From assembly GCA_947259705.1 (NCBI GenBank), contig CAMYNL010000004.1, forward strand, positions 150,658 to 214,657: a stretch of 64,000 nt of DNA, written 5' to 3'. The stretch is from an uncultured Gammaproteobacteria bacterium. GTDB lineage: Bacteria > Pseudomonadota > Gammaproteobacteria > Arenicellales > JAANXG01. The notes under the pieces were generated by a model. The model saw only the letters and a list, made by a program, of their open reading frames with translations. It was not told the origin of the DNA and did no database searches. Shown piece by piece: positions 1 to 11,530 of this stretch (its first letter is position 1; each line of letters opens with the position of its first letter). A program made the position numbers and the translations under genes.

Positions 1-1
1 C

Positions 2-181
2 TCTGAATCACGGGGCTACACAGCGACCAAGCATCAGCGTGAAGTGGGAGCGGGGTATTTCGACGATGTGACCCAGACCATTTCCGGCGGTACCTCATCG
101 CTGACCGCGATGTCCGGCTCCACGGAGGAAGAGCAGTTCGAGGAGAGCCAAGGGGAGCAGCCGCAGGTCGCCGCGCAATAG
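2..181 (+). CDS. aceA: Isocitrate lyase, C-terminal end (partial)
   Basis: Only the last 59 residues lie in the window; the reading frame is open from the left edge to a TAG at 179-181. The tail contains [13 protein letters not shown], a GGTSS turn and STEEEQF, which closely matches the end of enterobacterial isocitrate lyase (HQQEVGTGYFDKV, GGTSS, STEESQF). The enzyme splits isocitrate into glyoxylate and succinate in the cytoplasmic glyoxylate shunt. A Glu/Gln-rich extension of about 18 residues after the conserved end is unusual but harmless-looking. The identification rests on remembered family sequence, not on a search. Confidence 0.85.
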   Translation, partial: SESRGYTATKHQREVGAGYFDDVTQTISGGTSSLTAMSGSTEEEQFEESQGEQPQVAAQ

Positions 182-251
182 CGAAACGCTCCGCGTGCCG
201 AACAGAACCCGGGTGACGCGCCTGCGGGTGGCGCCCGGGCGTTATTGCATG

Positions 252-279
252 AAAAAACCCGGCGTCAAGGCGCCGGGTG
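252..279 (-). terminator. Rho-independent terminator of cspD
   Basis: Read on the minus strand, ACCCGGCGCC is followed by a short loop, the complementary ACGCCGGGT and a run of six T. It lies 27 bases past the stop of the cold-shock gene, exactly where its terminator should be. On the plus strand there is no T-run after the hairpin, so it would not serve aceA well. Confidence 0.85.
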
Positions 280-305
280 TGCAGAGGCGATTGCTGCCCA
301 ACCAA

Positions 306-509
306 CTAATTTGAGTTGCGGATTTTCGCGGCCTTCGGTCCTTTCGGTCCATCTTCTAAGTCATATTCTACTTCCTGACCCTCCGAGAGGGATTTGTAAC
401 CATCCATCTCGATGGCGGAGTAATGTGCGAACACATCGTCGCCGCCGTCAACGGGGGAAATAAATCCATATCCTTTGGCCGCGTTGAACCACTTTACGGT
501 TCCCCTCAT
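306..509 (-). CDS. cspD: Cold-shock domain protein, CspD-like
   Basis: A 67-residue single cold-shock domain that binds single-stranded nucleic acid. RNP1 is seen as K12-G-Y-G-F-I17 and RNP2 as V26-F-A-H-Y30; most family members have VFVHF or VFVHY, so A28 is a small deviation. An AGAGGA ribosome site lies about ten bases before the ATG. The gene is divergent from clpS-clpA, the same arrangement as cspD in enterobacteria, where CspD inhibits replication in stationary phase. Function as CspD rather than a housekeeping CspA is inferred from this context. It is shorter than E. coli CspD (74 residues), lacking the tail. Confidence 0.85.
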   Translation of the reverse strand: MRGTVKWFNAAKGYGFISPVDGGDDVFAHYSAIEMDGYKSLSEGQEVEYDLEDGPKGPKAAKIRNSN

Positions 510-742
510 GCCTCAATCCTCTTTGGTTTGCATGGTTTGGGACGGGAGGCTCAGCGCGCAGCCCCACATCCGGGGACAAGTGTTCCCAGAATACGAAGGC
601 GGTGTCAAGGAAAAACCCGAAAAAAGCGCTTGCCGGCGCAGTTCGCGCCGGACTTGAAATTTTGTAAGGGAACCGCAAAATGGAATGTGTTTAAATCGGT
701 CTAAAATGGATGACAGAATAGTGCTGCGAGGCGGACGGGGTT

Positions 743-1063
743 ATGAGTGATCGTCGTGAGTTGAACCGCGAAGATGACATTGCAGTCCAGGAGAGCAAAC
801 CCAAGCTCGAAAAACCTCGTCTTTACAAGGTGTTACTGCTCAATGACGATTACACGCCGATGGAGTTTGTGGTGATTCTACTGGAAAGGTTCTTTGCCAA
901 GCAGCGCGAGCAGGCGGTTCAGATCATGTTGCACGTGCACCAGAAGGGCGTAGGGGTGTGCGGTGTCTATCCGCGTGACATCGCGGAAACCAAGGTGAAT
1001 CAGGTGCTGGATTTTGCCCGTGATCATCAGCATCCGCTGCAATGCACCATGGAGCCCGATTAG
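743..1063 (+). CDS. clpS: ATP-dependent Clp protease adaptor ClpS
   Basis: A 106-residue adaptor that delivers N-degron substrates to ClpA. The conserved core [15 protein letters not shown], with the Asn-Asp pair that holds the substrate amino terminus, starts near residue 30, followed by the VHQKG-like and AETKV segments. The charged, flexible N-terminus, which enters the ClpA pore, is present. It is followed 38 bases later by clpA on the same strand, the usual pair, and is divergent from cspD. Length and motifs match the family, so the call is secure. Confidence 0.97.
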   Translation: MSDRRELNREDDIAVQESKPKLEKPRLYKVLLLNDDYTPMEFVVILLERFFAKQREQAVQIMLHVHQKGVGVCGVYPRDIAETKVNQVLDFARDHQHPLQCTMEPD

Positions 1064-1101
1064 CGGCGGATCCAAACTTTTACCGTGTGTGAGCGGTTAT
1101 T

Positions 1102-3360
1102 ATGTTGTCACGAGAACTTGAGTCGGCGCTTAACAGCGCAATACATGACGCACGCGAGCAGCGCCACGAAATCATTACCGTGGAACACCTGCTCATGGCG
1201 CTGCTGGATAATTCCGCGGCGGCGAAGGTCCTGTGCGCCTGCGGGGGAAACCTGGACGAGTTGCGCAAAGACCTGGGAGAGTTTCTACGCGACAGCGTGC
1301 CCAATCTGGAGTCTGCCGAGGACGCGGACACGCAGCCCAGTCTTGGCTTCCAGCGAGTCATACAGCGCGCGGTGCTGCATGTCCAGAGCGCTGGCAAGAA
1401 GGAAGTCACGGGAGCCAATGTTCTGGTGGCCATATTTGCCGAAAAGGATTCCCACGCCGTCTATTTCCTGCACAAACAGGACATTACACGGTTTGATGTG
1501 GTGAATTACATCGCCCACGGCATCTCCAAGGTCAGCGACGGGGCGGCGGGCCTGCCGGCGCCGGACGACGCCGAGGACATGGTGGATCCGGACCGGGAAC
1601 GCAGCGCGCTGCAGGCCTATGCGGTCAATCTGAACGACCTGGGCCGCAGTGGTCGCATTGACCCCCTGATCGGTCGCCAGCTGGAAATAGAGCGAACGAT
1701 GCAGATCCTGAGCCGCCGGCGCAAGAACAATCCTTTGTTCGTCGGTGAGGCGGGTGTCGGGAAGACCGCAATCGCCGAGGGCCTGGCAAAGAAGATCGTC
1801 GATGGAGAAGTGCCGGAGGTACTGTCAGATCACACCATCTATGCCCTGGACATGGGGGCGCTGCTTGCCGGCACCAAGTATCGGGGCGATTTCGAGCAGC
1901 GATTGAAGGCGGTTTTGGCTGAACTGCAGAGTAAAGAAAATGCCATCCTCTTCATTGACGAGATCCACACGATCATCGGCGCGGGGGCGGCGTCGGGTGG
2001 GGCCATGGATGCCTCCAACCTGTTGAAGCCGGTGCTTGCATCGGGTGACCTGAAGTGTATCGGGTCCACGACTTATCAGGAGTACCGGGGAATCTTCGAG
2101 AAGGACCGCGCACTGTCACGGCGCTTCCAGAAGATCGATGTCACCGAGCCGTCGGTGGAGGAAACAGTCGAAATATTGCGGGGCTTGAAGTCCCACTTCG
2201 AGGAACATCACGAAATCAAGTATACGCAACAGGCTCTGCGCAGCGCGGTCGAGCTCTCCGATCGCTACATTCCGGACCGGCATCTCCCGGACAAGGCGAT
2301 CGATGTCATCGACGAGGCGGGGGCCAGCCTGCGACTACTGCCTGTCGGGAAGCGCAAGAAGACTATCGGTGTACACGACGTGGAGCGGATCGTCGCCAAC
2401 ATGGCGAGGATACCTCCCAAGACAGTGTCCAGTTCCGACAAGGACACCCTGCGCACCCTGGAGCGGGACCTGAAGCTGGTGGTGTTTGGGCAGGACGACG
2501 CCATCAAGGCGCTGGCTTCGGCTATCAAGATGTCGCGGTCCGGACTGGGTAATCCGGACAAGCCCATTGCGTCCTTCCTTTTTTCCGGGCCCACCGGTGT
2601 CGGGAAGACAGAGGTGACGCGGCAACTGGCCAAGGTCATGGGTATCGAACTGGTACGGTTCGACATGTCCGAGTACATGGAAAGGCACACGGTTTCAAGG
2701 CTGATCGGCGCGCCGCCGGGCTATGTGGGCTTCGATCAGGGCGGCCTCTTGACGGACGCGATCACCAAGCACCCGCATTCGGTGCTGCTGCTGGACGAGA
2801 TCGAGAAGGCGCATCACGACGTCTTCAATCTGCTTTTACAGGTACTTGACTACGGGACCCTTACCGATAATAACGGACGCAGGGCGGATTTCCGTAATGT
2901 AATTATTGTGATGACGACCAACGCCGGCGCCGAAAAGATGGCGCGGGGATCGATGGGTTTCACTTCCCAGGACCATAGCGGTGACGATATGGAGGAAATC
3001 AAGCGCACCTTCGCCCCCGAGTTTCGAAACCGCCTGGACGCAATTGTCCCGTTCCGGGCCCTGGACGATCAAACCATAATGCACGTGGTAGACAAGTTCA
3101 TCATGGAGGCGGAAGCTCAGCTCGCGGACAAACACGTGACCCTGGACGTGGATGAACAGGCGCGGGCTTGGCTGGCGCGGCACGGCCATGACCCGGCAAT
3201 GGGTGCGCGGCCGATGGCACGGTTGATCCAGGAACGCATCAAGAGCGCCCTGGCCGACGAACTACTGTTCGGAAAACTGGCAAACGGTGGCGAAGTTCGC
3301 GTAAGCGCGGACGCCGACGACCTGATTTTTGACATTCGGGAACTCCACCGCAAGGGCTAG
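1102..3360 (+). CDS. clpA: Clp protease ATP-binding subunit ClpA
   Basis: A 752-residue AAA+ unfoldase that feeds proteins to ClpP in the cytoplasm. The repeat N-domain (residues 1 to about 145) is followed by D1 with Walker A GEAGVGKT at 215-222 and a Walker B LFIDEIH near 280, and D2 with Walker A GPTGVGKT at 496-503 and Walker [20 protein letters not shown], a D2 pore loop, is visible. Length matches E. coli ClpA (758). It follows clpS and is presumably cotranscribed. Its stop overlaps the tail of the convergent DUF3108 gene by four bases, leaving no room for an ordinary terminator. Confidence 0.97.
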   Translation: MLSRELESALNSAIHDAREQRHEIITVEHLLMALLDNSAAAKVLCACGGNLDELRKDLGEFLRDSVPNLESAEDADTQPSLGFQRVIQRAVLHVQSAGKKEVTGANVLVAIFAEKDSHAVYFLHKQDITRFDVVNYIAHGISKVSDGAAGLPAPDDAEDMVDPDRERSALQAYAVNLNDLGRSGRIDPLIGRQLEIERTMQILSRRRKNNPLFVGEAGVGKTAIAEGLAKKIVDGEVPEVLSDHTIYALDMGALLAGTKYRGDFEQRLKAVLAELQSKENAILFIDEIHTIIGAGAASGGAMDASNLLKPVLASGDLKCIGSTTYQEYRGIFEKDRALSRRFQKIDVTEPSVEETVEILRGLKSHFEEHHEIKYTQQALRSAVELSDRYIPDRHLPDKAIDVIDEAGASLRLLPVGKRKKTIGVHDVERIVANMARIPPKTVSSSDKDTLRTLERDLKLVVFGQDDAIKALASAIKMSRSGLGNPDKPIASFLFSGPTGVGKTEVTRQLAKVMGIELVRFDMSEYMERHTVSRLIGAPPGYVGFDQGGLLTDAITKHPHSVLLLDEIEKAHHDVFNLLLQVLDYGTLTDNNGRRADFRNVIIVMTTNAGAEKMARGSMGFTSQDHSGDDMEEIKRTFAPEFRNRLDAIVPFRALDDQTIMHVVDKFIMEAEAQLADKHVTLDVDEQARAWLARHGHDPAMGARPMARLIQERIKSALADELLFGKLANGGEVRVSADADDLIFDIRELHRKG

Positions 3361-4118
3361 AGCCCCTTCACCATTCGCAACACCATTGTGGTCGTGCGGG
3401 ACTTGCGCTCCTCCACGATTTTCACCGGCAGGTGCTGCCGCTCGACAGCCAGCCACATGGTGAGCTTGCGTTCCGGCTTGCCGACCCGCTGTTGCTGAAT
3501 ACGCAAGGTATCGAACGTACCCAGCGGTGTTGACAGCCCCTCCCTCGTGACGATGATGTTTTCGAATTCACGGATGCGTTTGCCCCCGACGACGTGAAGC
3601 AGCTCCCTACTCGATAGCTCGGACGCGGACAGCATGAGCGCGAACGGAAAACTGCAGTTGTCTATAACATAGCCGGACTCCGGCATCGGTATCAATTCCC
3701 CGTTGCTGAAGGAGATGGTCCGCCCAGTCCAGTCGAACCGGACCTCATGTTTATAGGCCTTGCGTGCTTCGCTGACTATGCCGTAGGTAAGCGGCTTCAG
3801 GCTGCCCTCGCTGACGTCGAAGCGGCAGTTCTCATACAGCGATCCACCAATCAGTATCGCCGCCAGGCCCTCCGCGCGCGTTTCTGAACGCACCTCGTAA
3901 CTGTCACCGGACCTGCGCAGGCTGGTAATCAGTGTTCCCAATTTTGCGGGACCGACCTTGACCGTGTACTGCAGATCGAGCGCGGCGGGCAGTGAGCCCG
4001 CACTGACCGTACCTACCACCGCGAGCAATATCACCGCCCCCAGGAGACGCGTCCTCATTTCGTGGCCTGTAAGCTTCATGTTGAGGATTATACCGTCAGC
4101 GTGACGGCTTGGTTCCAT
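3357..4118 (-). CDS. DUF3108 family exported protein
   Basis: Up to 253 residues. The frame opens at an ATG seven bases after purN, but the better secretion start is one of two later ATGs, at 4079 or 4058; the second gives a clean signal peptide (MRTRLLGAVILLAVV, cleaved after VSA). The mature part resembles DUF3108 proteins (LDLQYTVKVGPAKLG, later MWLAVERQHLPVKI), a periplasmic or outer-membrane-associated family of unknown function often encoded beside purMN. It is third in a tight purM-purN-DUF3108 run on the minus strand. A TATAAT sequence lies just before the 4079 ATG but lacks a convincing -35. Confidence 0.8.
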   Translation of the reverse strand: MEPSRHADGIILNMKLTGHEMRTRLLGAVILLAVVGTVSAGSLPAALDLQYTVKVGPAKLGTLITSLRRSGDSYEVRSETRAEGLAAILIGGSLYENCRFDVSEGSLKPLTYGIVSEARKAYKHEVRFDWTGRTISFSNGELIPMPESGYVIDNCSFPFALMLSASELSSRELLHVVGGKRIREFENIIVTREGLSTPLGTFDTLRIQQQRVGKPERKLTMWLAVERQHLPVKIVEERKSRTTTMVLRMVKGL

Positions 4119-4124
4119 CCGGAT

Positions 4125-4775
4125 TCAAAGGCCCTGATCCGGCTGCCGCCTGCCGTCAAGCAGCACCTCGCCGCCGCTCACGGTCAGACGACCCTGCAGG
4201 TACCAGTCGATGGCTCGCGGGAGTATGCGGTGTTCCAGCCGGTGGACGCGCTCCCGCAGGGTATCCTCGGTGTCGTGCTTATCGATCTGCAATGATTCCC
4301 GGATGATAACCGGCCCCGCATCCAGCTCACCGGTAACGAAGTGTACGCTGGCGCCGTGGTTGGTGTCCGCGTTCTCCAGAGCACGGCGGTGGGTGTCAAG
4401 GCCAGGATATTTTGGCAGCAGAGAAGGATGTATGTTAATGATTCGGCCCTCGTACCTGCTGATAAAGTCCGCTCCCAGGATACGCATGAAACCCGCCAGC
4501 ACGATCAGAGCGACGCCGTAATCGTCAATGACGCGGGCCAAGGCGGCGTCGAAGGCGGCCCGGTCGCCGTAATCCGAGGGCCGCACCACGCGAGAGGGGA
4601 GGCCGGCCCGCCGGGCCCGCAGCAGGCCACGGGCCTCGGGCCGGTCGCTGATGACGCAGTTGACCCGGGCCGCCAGCTCGCCGGCGGCGATGGCGTCAAT
4701 GATCGCCTGCAGGTTGCTGCCGAACCCGGAGATCAGGACCGCCAGTCCTCGCGGCTGCTTGCCTTGGCTAGTCAT
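4125..4775 (-). CDS. purN: Phosphoribosylglycinamide formyltransferase
   Basis: A 216-residue cytoplasmic enzyme of de novo purine synthesis that transfers formyl from 10-formyl-THF to GAR. The glycine-rich [10 protein letters not shown] phosphate site is at the N-terminus, and the catalytic Asn and His are seen in [12 protein letters not shown], with the partner Asp in GELDAGPVI. The ATG overlaps the 3' end of purM by eight bases, so the two are translationally coupled. Length is typical of the family (212 in E. coli). Confidence 0.96.
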   Translation of the reverse strand: MTSQGKQPRGLAVLISGFGSNLQAIIDAIAAGELAARVNCVISDRPEARGLLRARRAGLPSRVVRPSDYGDRAAFDAALARVIDDYGVALIVLAGFMRILGADFISRYEGRIINIHPSLLPKYPGLDTHRRALENADTNHGASVHFVTGELDAGPVIIRESLQIDKHDTEDTLRERVHRLEHRILPRAIDWYLQGRLTVSGGEVLLDGRRQPDQGL

Positions 4776-5820
4776 CGATGACTACCCGGGGGCGGTCCCG
4801 GGACGATCCGATCTCACCGATGACACGCACCGTTTCTCCGGCGCCGGCGAGCAGCCGGACCGCCTCCGCCGTCGCGGAACCCGGCACCACCAGCGCAAGT
4901 CCTATGCCGCAGTTGAAGGTTCGGTACATCTCGTCGCTCTCTATACCGCCGGCATCGCGCAGCCAGTCGAAGATTGGCGGCCACTCCCAGCTGGCCTGGT
5001 GCAACCTGGCCTCGGTGCCGTCCGGCAGCACGCGGACCAGGTTACCGGGCAGGCCGCCACCGGTGATGTGGGCAGCGGCATGCACCGGTAGCGCATCCAG
5101 AAGGGCCAGTATCGGCTTCACGTAGATACGGGTGGGGGCCAGCAGATGTTGCGCCAGCGTCTTGCCGGACAGTGTCGTGCCGAGGTCGGATTCCCGGTCC
5201 GCGATAATCCTGCGAATTAGCGAGTAACCGTTGGAATGCGGACCCGAAGACCCGAGTCCGATCACGGCATCACCGGGCGCTACGTGCGCCGCATCCAGTA
5301 TGCGGTCGCGCTCCACGACGCCGACACAGAACCCGGCCAGGTCATAGTCCCCTTCCGCGTACATGCCGGGCATTTCGGCGGTCTCGCCGCCGATCAAGGC
5401 CGCCCCCGCCTGGCGACAGCCCTCCGCGACGCCGGCCACGACTGACTTGGCGGTCGCCAGTGACAGTTTTCCGGTGGCGAAATAATCCAGGAAGAACAAC
5501 GGCTCCGCCCCCTGGGCGAGCACGTCGTTGGCGCACATCGCCACCAGGTCGATGCCTATGCTGTCATGACGGCCAAGGTCGATAGCGAGCTTGAGCTTGG
5601 TTCCCACGCCGTCGGTGCCGGACACCAGTATGGGGTCCCGGAAACGTTTGGGCACCTCGAACAACGCGCCAAAACCGCCCAGATCGCCCACGCAGCCCTC
5701 CCGCAACGTGCTGCGGGCAAGCGGCTTGATGGCCTCAACCAGGGCGTCACCCTTTTCAATGTCAACTCCCGCCTCGCGATAGGTCAGCGGGCGCGTGGGT
5801 TTGGTCACGAGTAGCTCCAT
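4768..5820 (-). CDS. purM: Phosphoribosylformylglycinamidine cyclo-ligase (AIR synthetase)
   Basis: A 350-residue enzyme that closes FGAM to AIR in purine synthesis, acting just after PurN and PurL in the pathway. Signature segments are [17 protein letters not shown] at the start, [14 protein letters not shown], the [22 protein letters not shown]-site loop and [16 protein letters not shown] placed the start at the ATG at 5820, although the frame stays open further upstream, because the family begins about ten residues before [10 protein letters not shown] and the upstream codons look non-coding. No strong ribosome site is visible before it. Divergent from the phosphatidyltransferase gene. Confidence 0.96.
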   Translation of the reverse strand: MELLVTKPTRPLTYREAGVDIEKGDALVEAIKPLARSTLREGCVGDLGGFGALFEVPKRFRDPILVSGTDGVGTKLKLAIDLGRHDSIGIDLVAMCANDVLAQGAEPLFFLDYFATGKLSLATAKSVVAGVAEGCRQAGAALIGGETAEMPGMYAEGDYDLAGFCVGVVERDRILDAAHVAPGDAVIGLGSSGPHSNGYSLIRRIIADRESDLGTTLSGKTLAQHLLAPTRIYVKPILALLDALPVHAAAHITGGGLPGNLVRVLPDGTEARLHQASWEWPPIFDWLRDAGGIESDEMYRTFNCGIGLALVVPGSATAEAVRLLAGAGETVRVIGEIGSSRDRPRVVIDD

Positions 5821-5961
5821 CGCGTATGTTTTGTCTGAACCGGGTATTTTAGCGGAATGTGGCGACCTCCTAGAGATATTGGAGTGACGGTGGAGCTGAC
5901 TTGCCAAATTCGTTTGCGGTATCCTCGGCATGTTCAGTCCATAGCATGCCCAAACACTCGA

Positions 5962-6518
5962 GTGGTGGTCGGATATATCCCCAATCTCCTGACGGTGCTG
6001 CGCATCGCGGCAGCGCCGGTATTGATGCTGTTGCTGAAGTCCGAGCGCTACGATCTGGCATTCGTCGTGTTCCTTGCCGCCGGTTTCTCTGACGGCCTCG
6101 ACGGCTTCATTGCAAAGCGGTTCAATTGCGAGACCCGCCTCGGCGCGGTGCTGGACCCTATCGCCGACAAGCTGCTCTTGGTGACCAGCTTCGTCATGCT
6201 GACCCTGCTGGGGCAGCTGCCTTTCTGGCTCTTGGTTACCGTGGTATTTCGCGACCTGCTCATTGTTGGCGGTTATTTGGTGCTGGCGGTGTTGCACGGA
6301 TCCGTCCAGATGCGGCCCACCACCATCAGCAAGATCAACACGCTCTTGCAGATCATCCTGGTTGCCGCGGTCCTGGTCCAGGCGGCGGGATGGGTTTCGA
6401 TGCCCTGGGTCACGCGAGTCCTGATCGTGACGGTTACCGTGACGACCGTGTGGAGCGGCATCCATTACGTCTGGGTTTGGGGCCTCCGCGGCGGGCAGGC
6501 CCAGCGCGTCGATTCCTG

Positions 6519-6519
<1 letters not shown>
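5962..6519 (+). CDS. CDP-alcohol phosphatidyltransferase (PgsA-like)
   Basis: An integral inner-membrane enzyme that joins a CDP-activated lipid to an alcohol. The family signature D-x2-D-G-x2-A-x-R-x8-G-x3-D-x3-D is complete ([10 protein letters not shown], then [10 protein letters not shown]). Several membrane helices follow. I chose the GTG at 5962, giving 185 residues, because [11 protein letters not shown] just after it is the usual family N-terminus; an ATG at 5857 in the same frame would add 35 residues that resemble nothing and would leave only 36 bases before divergent purM. Neither start has a clear ribosome site. It overlaps hda by one base. Substrate (glycerol-3-phosphate or other) cannot be told. 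Confidence 0.85.
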
Positions 6520-8211
<1,692 letters not shown>

Positions 8212-8319
8212 TGCCGCGAATTTATTGACAGTTATGGGGCTGGATGGTAGTTTGATCTCGGCAATTCATCAACACGAAAGTCACCCAGAGTGATCATGAT
8301 TTCGATTGGGAGGAAAAGA

Positions 8320-8766
8320 ATGAATTCGGTTCATAACGCCGTGAAGGCGGTCGGAATATGCGCGGCGGCGATCGTGATCGCGTCCGGATGCGCCACGGCG
8401 AAGAAACCCGCGGAGGCGGCAGCGCCGGCAGCGCCGGCAGCGGCGGCCAGCGAGCCCGCGCCTGCGTCGATGCCAATGGCGCCTGCCGGCGACAGCTATA
8501 CCGTATCGGCAGGGGATTGCCTCTGGTGCATATCCGGAAAGTCGGAGATCTACGGCGATCCATATCAGTGGCCGCGGCTATTCCGTGCCAACAGGGACCA
8601 GATCAAGGACGCGGACCTGATCTATCCCGGACAGCGGTTGACCGTTGAGCGCAGCGCTTCGGCGGCATTGAAGGCGGCCGCTGACCGTCATGCCCGTACC
8701 CGGGGCGCCTGGTCGTTGGGCGTGACTGAAGATACCGATCTGGCGTTCCTGTCAGCCAATCCGTGA
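8320..8766 (+). CDS. LysM-domain lipoprotein
   Basis: 148 residues. Start chosen at the ATG preceded five bases earlier by GGGAGGAAA; a GTG thirty bases upstream is in frame but has no such site. A hydrophobic signal ends in IASGC, a plausible lipobox, followed by an Ala/Pro-rich linker with repeated APAAPA, then one LysM domain (SYTVSAGDCLWCISG through DADLIYPGQRLTV) and a basic tail. LysM binds peptidoglycan glycans, so this is likely an outer-membrane-anchored, wall-binding protein. The domain carries a CxxC (CLWC) where relatives usually have a single Cys. A strong terminator follows. Confidence 0.85.
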   Translation: MNSVHNAVKAVGICAAAIVIASGCATAKKPAEAAAPAAPAAAASEPAPASMPMAPAGDSYTVSAGDCLWCISGKSEIYGDPYQWPRLFRANRDQIKDADLIYPGQRLTVERSASAALKAAADRHARTRGAWSLGVTEDTDLAFLSANP

Positions 8767-8811
8767 CGCAACTGGCGGACCGTTTTGGTCGCGGCCGGTA
8801 GCGAACCTGGT

Positions 8812-8836
8812 AAAGGCCCCTGACGGGGCCTTTTTT
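8812..8836 (+). terminator. Rho-independent terminator after the LysM gene
   Basis: AAAGGCCCC, a three-base loop (TGA) and GGGGCCTTT form a nine-pair stem followed directly by a T-run. It lies 45 bases past the LysM stop and before the YihY gene. Confidence 0.93.
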
Positions 8837-8913
8837 CTGCTTCCGTGAACCTGACGGTGTGGTCATATCAGTCACTGCGGTGCTGAGCGTTTGATCCACG
8901 TGAGAGATATTCG

Positions 8914-9750
8914 ATGTTGCGGACGCGGATATCAAAGGTCTGGCGCCTGATCACCAGAGTGGCGCGGCGGTTCTGGGACGACCACTGCCAGACCAATGCC
9001 TCGGCTCTGTCATTTGCCACCCTGCTGGCCCTGGTACCGCTCGCCGCCGTGGTGTTCTCGACCTTGTCGATCTTTCCGGTATTCGAGCGCCTGGCGGCGG
9101 CGGCGGAAGAATTCGTCTACCGAAACTTCGTCCCGACGGCGGGGGACGTCATTCGCACTCATGTCCAGCAATTTACGCAACAGACTGGACGCCTCACCGC
9201 GGTGGGGCTGGTGTTCCTCTTCATCAGTGCGTTATTACTCTTGTTTACCATCGAGGAGACGCTGAACAAGATCTGGCGCGTGGAGCGAGGGCGCGGTCTT
9301 GTGCAGCGCGTGCTGGCCTACTGGGCGGTACTCACTCTGGGGCCGTTACTGATGGGCGCCAGCCTCTCGCTCACTTCGTTCTTCGTTTCCACGACCATCA
9401 TGTCAGAGCAGGGTTCCCTGGCTGCGGCGCGCGGCGCATTCCTTTCGGTCTTGCCTTTCGTTTTCGAGGTCCTGGCGTTTGTTATGCTCTACATCGTGGT
9501 GCCGAACCGCAAAATCAGGTTCCCGCACGCCTTGGCCGGGGGGGTAGTGGCGGCTGTTCTTTTCGAGGGTACAAAGCGGGGGTTCACCTTATTCCTGCTA
9601 AATTTCGACAGCTATGAAGTGATCTACGGTGCTCTCGCCAGCATCCCGATATTCTTTGTCTGGATATTCTTGTCTTGGTTGGTAGTTCTCATCGGTGCCG
9701 AGGTGACGGCCACACTTGGGGAGCAGGACGACGAGCAAGCGTTTGCTTGA
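8914..9750 (+). CDS. YihY/BrkB family inner-membrane protein
   Basis: 278 residues with about six membrane helices. ASALSFATLLALVPL near residue 30 is the diagnostic YihY N-terminal block; VGLVFLFISALLLLFTIEETLNKIW and the conserved GGVVAAVLFEGTK region follow. The family was once called ribonuclease BN, now known to be wrong; its true role is unsettled. It is convergent with the next gene, only one base separating the two stops, and no terminator is visible between them. Confidence 0.9.
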   Translation: MLRTRISKVWRLITRVARRFWDDHCQTNASALSFATLLALVPLAAVVFSTLSIFPVFERLAAAAEEFVYRNFVPTAGDVIRTHVQQFTQQTGRLTAVGLVFLFISALLLLFTIEETLNKIWRVERGRGLVQRVLAYWAVLTLGPLLMGASLSLTSFFVSTTIMSEQGSLAAARGAFLSVLPFVFEVLAFVMLYIVVPNRKIRFPHALAGGVVAAVLFEGTKRGFTLFLLNFDSYEVIYGALASIPIFFVWIFLSWLVVLIGAEVTATLGEQDDEQAFA

Positions 9751-9751
9751 A

Positions 9752-11380
9752 TCAAAGGTCCAGGTCTTCGTATTCAAACCACTCGTAGTGGGCGTTGCGC
9801 TCCATCAGCCGCTGGCAGCGGAACATGTGCAAGATTTCGCCGTCGTCGACGAAAAGATTGCGATGCCGTGCATAGATTCGGGGTGGGGTGATAAGGGTTT
9901 TCGGCTGCTGCAGCGCCGCTACCGGCGACAGCATGACCGAGTTCTTGAAGTGCTGGTACTGCGACTCCGGAGCAGACACTGGACGGACCGCGATTGCCTG
10001 AGCATCAGCGATGAATTTCTGCAGCCCAATCCGCAGCATGAGCCCCTCCATTCGGGCCCAGCGCACCACGCCAACTTCCCACTCTGACTGATCTTCGTCG
10101 GCCTTGAAGGCCGCCATATCACCGACGCGAATGATTATCTTCTGCTCATCCTCGATACTGACCTCCAGTTGCAGGCCCAGCACGCTGTCGTTAATGCTCT
10201 GCCAGCATTGCCGGACGATCTCCGGCTCTGGCCGGTTGAACTGCTGTTGGCCGAAGGTCCCCGTGATGACTGTCTGGACGTCGCCGGCTTCGTTCTCCGA
10301 GTTACATCGAAATCGCGACTCGTTGTTCAGGCAGTAATTCACACTTTCCAGGCCGGGACTCAATACGAACGGAGTCCGGCGGTCCTCCCTTGGAAACTGC
10401 CGGGACGGTGACAGTCCCCAGGCAAGCACCGACTTTTCGAGGATTTCGGACCAGGTCTCTTTGCGAAACTCGTTGTCAAGACCCGACTCGGTCAAATCGA
10501 AACCTGCCCGGATCTGATTCCACTGCTCATGGATCCGGCGCGTCAGTCCGCGCGTATCCAGCAACAGGCAGTGGTCTCCCTTCTCGTCGGTGCGGGTTTC
10601 CAGATATGAACGTGCAGGACGATCGGCGTCCGGATCTATCACAAACTGGCAACGGTGCGTGGGGGGAGTCGCATAGGGACGCACCTCCGCGAGTGCAGCC
10701 CACTGGTCCAGATATCGGAAGGTGCCGCGTATGCCCGCTGCCGACAACCGGTAGGGATCAACCAGTCCGAAAAGTATTGACTGCTTATAGACCTGAGCCA
10801 CACTGCTTGGTCCAAGATCCTGATGTAGCGAATCCTTAACCGCATTCTGCTGAACGCCGCGCCGACCGGCGTAAGCATAGAGCGTGTGCAGCTCCCGCCA
10901 GATGCCTGATGGACAGGAGGCATAGCTCAGCGCAAAATTGCGCAGCGCACCGGCCAGGTACCACATGGCGCGGTATATCATCTGTGTAATTTCGGACCCA
11001 TACAGGTTGCTGCGCACGGACTCGGCACGTTCAAGGATTACGGATTTGTATCCAAACGCCATTTCCAGCATGGTTTCACGGCAAAGTTCGGCCAGTCGTG
11101 AGTGTCGATTCGAGTGTGGAAACAGGGCGCTGGCCAGCTGTTTCTCTATATTCTGTCCGATGAACTGTATAGGAACTCGGTAAAGGTCCAGGGACTCGCT
11201 GCGCAGCCCTGCGCGCATCGACAGCCGGTTCATCCGATGGAGCGAGTCGTGTATCTGGCGCAGGCTGTCCAGGGTGTTGAGCAGGGGCAACCGCGAAAGC
11301 CTGTCTCGAATCGCGGCCGGATGAAGCATCTCCTCGCCAGAGACGGGCGGATGCTGCTCTGGGACAGCCAGTTTCAACAT
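9752..11380 (-). CDS. Uncharacterised protein with a PilZ-like C-terminus
   Basis: 542 residues, no signal peptide or membrane helix. The first 300 residues are largely alpha-helical and match nothing I can name. Around residues 430-500 a beta-rich stretch (VGVVRWARMEG, then MLRIGLQKFIADAQAIAV) looks like a PilZ-type fold, which would suggest a cyclic-di-GMP-linked regulator, but the RxxxR...DxSxxG binding signature is not visible. The gene stands alone, transcribed away from the thioredoxin/TolC operon; about 150 bases of AT-rich DNA separate the two divergent starts. The function is unknown; PilZ resemblance is tentative. Confidence 0.6.
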   Translation of the reverse strand: MLKLAVPEQHPPVSGEEMLHPAAIRDRLSRLPLLNTLDSLRQIHDSLHRMNRLSMRAGLRSESLDLYRVPIQFIGQNIEKQLASALFPHSNRHSRLAELCRETMLEMAFGYKSVILERAESVRSNLYGSEITQMIYRAMWYLAGALRNFALSYASCPSGIWRELHTLYAYAGRRGVQQNAVKDSLHQDLGPSSVAQVYKQSILFGLVDPYRLSAAGIRGTFRYLDQWAALAEVRPYATPPTHRCQFVIDPDADRPARSYLETRTDEKGDHCLLLDTRGLTRRIHEQWNQIRAGFDLTESGLDNEFRKETWSEILEKSVLAWGLSPSRQFPREDRRTPFVLSPGLESVNYCLNNESRFRCNSENEAGDVQTVITGTFGQQQFNRPEPEIVRQCWQSINDSVLGLQLEVSIEDEQKIIIRVGDMAAFKADEDQSEWEVGVVRWARMEGLMLRIGLQKFIADAQAIAVRPVSAPESQYQHFKNSVMLSPVAALQQPKTLITPPRIYARHRNLFVDDGEILHMFRCQRLMERNAHYEWFEYEDLDL

Positions 11381-11530
11381 GCGGGTGGGGAACGATGTGG
11401 TCGTTTCGACAATTTTGTATTGTAAGATTAGCGGGAAGATTAAAATTTACCATGTCGCAAGCGACCGGAACAGTGGGAATGAATATTATAACTTATTGTT
11501 TTTTTAGTTAAATTACTTTCGGAGTAGGCC

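Noticed and set aside
205-240. Partial inverted repeat after aceA as a terminator
   Set aside because: Only a six-base core CCCGGG pairs and the T-rich tail is short; not enough for a call.
5821-6465. N-terminal extension of the purM frame (about 215 codons)
   Set aside because: Antisense to the phosphatidyltransferase gene, with no family resemblance; purM proteins start near [10 protein letters not shown].
11461-11525. AT-rich leader with TATTATAAC before the thioredoxin gene
   Set aside because: Probably contains a promoter, but no -35 at a good distance, so no exact element is reported.
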